From Candidatus Uhrbacteria bacterium (GTDB lineage Bacteria; Patescibacteriota; Patescibacteriia; UBA9934; UBA11717): a DNA stretch of 7,972 bases. Numbering within the stretch: the stretch's first letter is position 1; each line of letters starts with the position of its first letter. The stretch covers positions 1-7,972 of the forward strand of contig DOMJ01000014.1 in assembly GCA_003509895.1 (NCBI GenBank). Reading direction: 5' to 3'. The position numbers and the translations under genes were made by a program. This document shows, one piece after another, positions 5,779 through 7,972 of the stretch. The notes beneath the pieces are model-generated. The model had not been told where the DNA came from and did not search any database. It saw only the letters and a program-made list of their open reading frames with translations.

Positions 5779-5816
5779 GGCCCTTGCACCAAACACGTGT
5801 GAGGGCCTCTGTCTTT
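5779..5816 (+). terminator. Stem-loop after the small membrane protein gene, probable weak terminator
   Basis: GGCCCTTGCAC (5779-5789) pairs along its whole length with GTGTGAGGGCC (5797-5807), with two G-U pairs, around a 7-nt loop. The sequence after it (TCTGTCTTT) is only moderately T-rich, so it could end or attenuate transcription, or protect the 3' end. Confidence 0.5.
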
Positions 5817-5821
5817 ATGAG

Positions 5822-5838
5822 AGAACAGGACCTGTTCT
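5822..5838. promoter_or_regulatory. Perfect 17-bp palindrome at the -35 element, candidate operator
   Basis: AGAACAGG and CCTGTTCT are exact reverse complements around one central A. The last base is the first base of the -35 box of the next promoter, a classic position for a dimeric repressor or activator. It contains GAAC...GTTC half-sites, but their spacing (7 nt) does not match the Gram-positive LexA box (4 nt). Confidence 0.5.
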
Positions 5839-5866
5839 TGATGGTCAAAGAAAAGAGCGCTATAAC
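5838..5866 (+). promoter_or_regulatory. Predicted promoter for the GTG-start gene at 5887
   Basis: TTGATG (5838-5843), a 17-bp spacer and TATAAC (5861-5866). Transcription would start near 5873, just ahead of the Shine-Dalgarno sequence, giving a leader of about 14 nt. The upstream palindrome touches the -35 box. Confidence 0.65.
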
Positions 5867-5876
5867 GTTTGCGAAT

Positions 5877-5882
5877 GGAGGG
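5877..5882 (+). promoter_or_regulatory. Shine-Dalgarno sequence setting the GTG start at 5887
   Basis: GGAGGG lies 4 nt before the GTG at 5887. It supports GTG over the in-frame ATG at 5875, which overlaps this site and would sit only about 2 nt after the predicted transcription start. Confidence 0.6.
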
Positions 5883-5886
5883 CACT

Positions 5887-6246
5887 GTGCCTGCATTGAG
5901 AGAAGATTTAACTCGAGCATTACGTAAGGTTCGCCGGTACTCCACCAACTGGGCAGTGGTAGAGATAACGGATGACTGCAGACGGTCCAAGGACGTCCCC
6001 AAGTTCTTGGTGTACGATCGGACAGAGGGTATTCTGTGGGTGGGGTTTACAACGGGGCCGTTTACGCCCCACGACACGCTCCACCTCTTTAGTGTGGAGC
6101 ACCTGGACGGCATCGACGGTCGCAGGTGGCGCATTCAGGGGGTGACGGATGAGTATCAGGAGTGGCTGATGGTTACAGGACTCTCTTCCATGGAGCTGGC
6201 CGACCTGATCTTCTCGTGCGCCGAGTTGGCGTCGCACGCCGCCTAG
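5887..6246 (+). CDS. Uncharacterised 119-residue soluble protein
   Basis: Not recognised. There is no signal peptide or membrane segment. The N-terminus is helical and basic (LREDLTRALRKVRRYS), then come strand-like segments WAVVEITDD, KFLVYDRTEGILWVGF, DTLHLFSVEHLDG, RRWRIQG and EWLMVTG, and a final helix MELADLIFSCAELASH. This alternation suggests a small mainly beta domain capped by helices. It has two cysteines (31 and 111) and no obvious catalytic cluster. The GTG start is chosen from the Shine-Dalgarno position; ATG at 5875 is the alternative and would add 4 residues. It has its own promoter and terminator. Hand counts of lines in this gene give about 58-60 percent GC against 35-50 percent in sampled lines of neighbours. 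Confidence 0.75.
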   Translation: MPALREDLTRALRKVRRYSTNWAVVEITDDCRRSKDVPKFLVYDRTEGILWVGFTTGPFTPHDTLHLFSVEHLDGIDGRRWRIQGVTDEYQEWLMVTGLSSMELADLIFSCAELASHAA

Positions 6247-6267
6247 CACAACCGGCTCCACACGTTC

Positions 6268-6296
6268 GCGCCCGCTCCCGGCGGGCGCTTCATTTT
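6268..6296 (+). terminator. Intrinsic terminator after the 119-residue gene
   Basis: GCGCCCGC (6268-6275) pairs perfectly with GCGGGCGC (6281-6288) around TCCCG, followed by TTCATTTT. It ends one base before the extended -10 box of the transporter gene, so one unit ends where the next begins. Confidence 0.8.
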
Positions 6297-6304
6297 GCTA
6301 TACT
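6296..6304 (+). promoter_or_regulatory. Extended -10 promoter giving a near-leaderless transporter mRNA
   Basis: TG, one base, then TATACT (6299-6304). The predicted start of transcription is about 6311, only 3 nt before the ATG at 6314. The region where a -35 box would lie is occupied by the upstream terminator hairpin. Confidence 0.6.
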
Positions 6305-6313
6305 GGGTGCACT

Positions 6314-7519
6314 ATGAATCTGTACCATCATTATCACGCTATACGTCAACACCGAATCATTAACTCGGACTTTCATCTATTTGAACTTTCCGTCTGGATT
6401 CATGTTTTTGGACGCGCGCTTATTTCTGTTTTTATTCCCATCTTTCTTTTACAGCTTGGTTACAGCACGGGAAACATCATGACCTATTATTTTCTTTACT
6501 GTTTGTTTGATCTCCCACTCAATTTTGTTGCCAGGTGGAGTACAAGACGTTTGGGCGCACGCTTAACGATTGCCGTGAGTACAGCGGCAACGATTCTCTT
6601 TTTATTCATCCTGCTTGGCATGAGTACAAATCATTGGCCACTCCTCATTGCGCTCGCGTTATCGGCTGCCGTCTATGACGCACTGTATTGGGTCGCACAC
6701 ATTTTCCTTTTTATGGAAAGTAGTAAGAAACGCGGCAGGATGTCCAGAGACACGAGTTCGCTCAGTATTATACGACAATTTGGCGGACTCCTTGCACCTG
6801 CATTTGGTGCAGTCGTTCTTATTTTTTTACATCAGCAGATGTTGATTATTCTCAGTGTTGCTATTTTGGCGGCATCCGTCGTTCCGCTTTTCATGGCAAA
6901 GAACCTGCCAGACAAACCTTCTACGCCACAACGGTCTTTAAAGCAATTTTTTTCTCGTAAGGCGGATTTACGAGAGTATGTGATTATGAGTTTATATGGG
7001 GTAGATGGTGCCGTGGAGGATATTATATGGCCGATCTTTATTTTTTCCTTGTTTGCCTCTATCCAATCCGTGGCGATTATTCCTCTTACTGCTTCTGTGA
7101 CTACCATTATCTTTACCTACTTTGCCGGCCGTATAAGTGAGCACTATCGGTTAAAAGCGATGACAATTGGTGGTCTTATGATTGCTTTTATTTGGATATC
7201 GCGTCTGCTTATTGAGGTACCTTTGTATTATTATGGCAGTGTTTTCTTGACTGGATTGTTTGCGGTGCTGATTTTGATTCCGATGGACAGTACTATTTAT
7301 GAACGCGCAGAAAAAACAGACGCTCTTTCCGCATCCATGTATCGTAATTTTTTTAACATGGTGTCACAGACACTCTTATTTGGAGTCCTTGCTTTACTCA
7401 CCAATGTGTTTCAAATAAGCTTCCTGCTTGCTGCAACGAGCGCCTTATTGATTGCGGTGATAGCGATGTTTGTTGGTGGCGCAAATCAAACCTCGCGTTC
7501 TCGCAAGGCCGTTGTTTAA
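6314..7519 (+). CDS. MFS-type membrane transporter, 401 residues
   Basis: A polytopic membrane protein of typical major facilitator length with about 11-12 hydrophobic segments along the whole chain. Early segments include LISVFIPIFLLQLGY and IMTYYFLYCLFDLP. They are followed by a cytoplasmic loop ARWSTRRLGARL (about 73-84) that resembles the MFS motif A between helices 2 and 3. A central polar loop near 195-218 (NLPDKPSTPQRSLKQFFSRKADLRE) separates the two halves, as in MFS proteins. Acidic residues in the second half (GVDGAVEDIIWP) may be functional, but no substrate can be assigned. The ATG at 6314 follows an extended -10 box by a few bases, with no Shine-Dalgarno sequence. The DNA is clearly more AT-rich than the preceding small genes. 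Confidence 0.8.
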   Translation: MNLYHHYHAIRQHRIINSDFHLFELSVWIHVFGRALISVFIPIFLLQLGYSTGNIMTYYFLYCLFDLPLNFVARWSTRRLGARLTIAVSTAATILFLFILLGMSTNHWPLLIALALSAAVYDALYWVAHIFLFMESSKKRGRMSRDTSSLSIIRQFGGLLAPAFGAVVLIFLHQQMLIILSVAILAASVVPLFMAKNLPDKPSTPQRSLKQFFSRKADLREYVIMSLYGVDGAVEDIIWPIFIFSLFASIQSVAIIPLTASVTTIIFTYFAGRISEHYRLKAMTIGGLMIAFIWISRLLIEVPLYYYGSVFLTGLFAVLILIPMDSTIYERAEKTDALSASMYRNFFNMVSQTLLFGVLALLTNVFQISFLLAATSALLIAVIAMFVGGANQTSRSRKAVV

Positions 7520-7541
7520 TGTGGCGTTCTAAACGCATTTG

Positions 7542-7550
7542 TGATAGCCT
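7542..7550 (+). promoter_or_regulatory. Candidate extended -10 promoter giving a leaderless mRNA
   Basis: TG, one base, then TAGCCT (7545-7550). The predicted start of transcription falls on the A of the ATG at 7557. The hexamer itself is a modest match, so the call rests on the TG extension and the spacing shared with other genes here. Confidence 0.4.
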
Positions 7551-7556
7551 TTTCCT

Positions 7557-7940
7557 ATGCGAAGGCGGGTAAACAAACAAATGGCACTGAGCTTGATTCT
7601 TGGAATGAGCGTTTTTTTGTTGAGTTTATTGCCTGTACCGCACACGGTAATGGCCGCACACACGGATGTGGGAGAGATGAGGCATATATCCGTTATGGAG
7701 GCATCGGTCTGTTATCAGGGTTGTGTGGATCCAACACCGTGTTTTGATCACTGTTTGCAACAGGCCGCTTTGTATCAAAGAGAAGCCGTGGCCGTTCTGT
7801 GGAGCGCCGTAAAGGTTATTCAACCTCTGCCACCTGCGCGAGTGGTCTCCTTTTTGACCCACAAACCTCTCTATCGGCACATTTTACGCAGCCAAGACCC
7901 GTGGGGACACAGACACCTTTCCACCCAGGCACGAGAATAA
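7557..7940 (+). CDS. Predicted secreted protein with a CX3C-X5-CX3C motif, 127 residues
   Basis: Not recognised. The N-terminus MRRRVNKQ is basic and followed by a hydrophobic core (about residues 9-28) and a likely signal-peptidase I site near HTVMAA (about 30-34), so export is predicted. The mature part has exactly four cysteines, at 52, 56, 62 and 66, spaced CX3C-X5-CX3C. This could form a helical hairpin held by two disulfide bonds or bind a metal. The C-terminal half is proline-, histidine- and arginine-containing without a clear fold. The ATG at 7557 lies 37 nt after the transporter stop and probably at the 5' end of its own mRNA. Only 32 nt follow it in the window and nothing clear is seen there. 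Confidence 0.65.
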   Translation: MRRRVNKQMALSLILGMSVFLLSLLPVPHTVMAAHTDVGEMRHISVMEASVCYQGCVDPTPCFDHCLQQAALYQREAVAVLWSAVKVIQPLPPARVVSFLTHKPLYRHILRSQDPWGHRHLSTQARE

Positions 7941-7972
7941 AAAAGACGCTTACTTAAAGTGAAAACGATTTT

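Noticed and set aside
5822..5838. LexA/SOS box
   Set aside because: GAAC and GTTC half-sites are separated by 7 nt, not 4 nt, and the CTGT-N8-ACAG form does not fit either.
6078..6100. Stem-loop GCTCCAC/GTGGAGC with a 9-nt loop
   Set aside because: It lies inside the 119-residue coding region, has no T tract and is short enough to be chance in GC-rich DNA.
1..7972. CRISPR array, transposase, phage genes or toxin-antitoxin pair
   Set aside because: No regularly spaced direct repeats, no transposase or phage motifs and no recognisable toxin were seen; the two small genes at 5559 and 5887 have separate promoters and are not a typical overlapping toxin-antitoxin pair.

Overview
The window reads as a compact chromosome segment of a small-genome bacterium, most plausibly a member of the Candidate Phyla Radiation (Patescibacteria). 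This is an inference from gene style: very short gaps, mostly no Shine-Dalgarno sequence, small single-domain proteins, CPR-like housekeeping neighbours and many orphan proteins. All supported genes lie on the + strand. TAA, TAG and TGA are all used as stops, so the ordinary bacterial code fits and UGA is not reassigned.

Region 1 (1-3436) is a tight housekeeping cluster. It holds the 3' end of a single-chain glycyl-tRNA synthetase, an M16 zinc metallopeptidase 1 nt later, triosephosphate isomerase, a membrane-anchored TPR protein 2 nt after that, then tRNA-Thr(GGU) with an encoded CCA and a clean intrinsic terminator. The tRNA appears to have its own sigma70-like promoter inside the end of the TPR gene.

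Region 2 (3437-5430) is accessory. A 27-bp motif occurs twice (26 of 27 identical), once ahead of a Nudix hydrolase fused to a compact inorganic-pyrophosphatase-like domain, and once directly ahead of an orphan 118-residue gene. Each copy ends in a perfect DnaA-box consensus, TTATCCACA. The orphan gene overlaps a SanA/YdcF-family membrane protein by 11 nt.

Region 3 (about 5489-6290) holds two small genes of unknown function in more GC-rich DNA. Each has its own -35/-10 promoter, a strong Shine-Dalgarno sequence and a downstream hairpin, unlike the rest of the window. A 17-bp palindrome touches the -35 element of the second gene and looks like an operator.

Region 4 (6291-7972) returns to AT-richer sequence. 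It holds an MFS-type transporter and a small predicted secreted protein with a CX3C-X5-CX3C cysteine pattern. Both appear to be transcribed as leaderless or nearly leaderless mRNAs from extended -10 boxes.

No gene-free stretch exceeds 300 bases. The longest gaps (3405-3595, 5431-5558, 5763-5886) are filled by terminators, the repeat and promoters. No CRISPR array, insertion sequence or rRNA is visible. The best candidates for something new are the Nudix-pyrophosphatase fusion with its altered active site, the duplicated promoter-associated repeat carrying DnaA boxes, and the self-contained small-gene pair with a palindromic operator.
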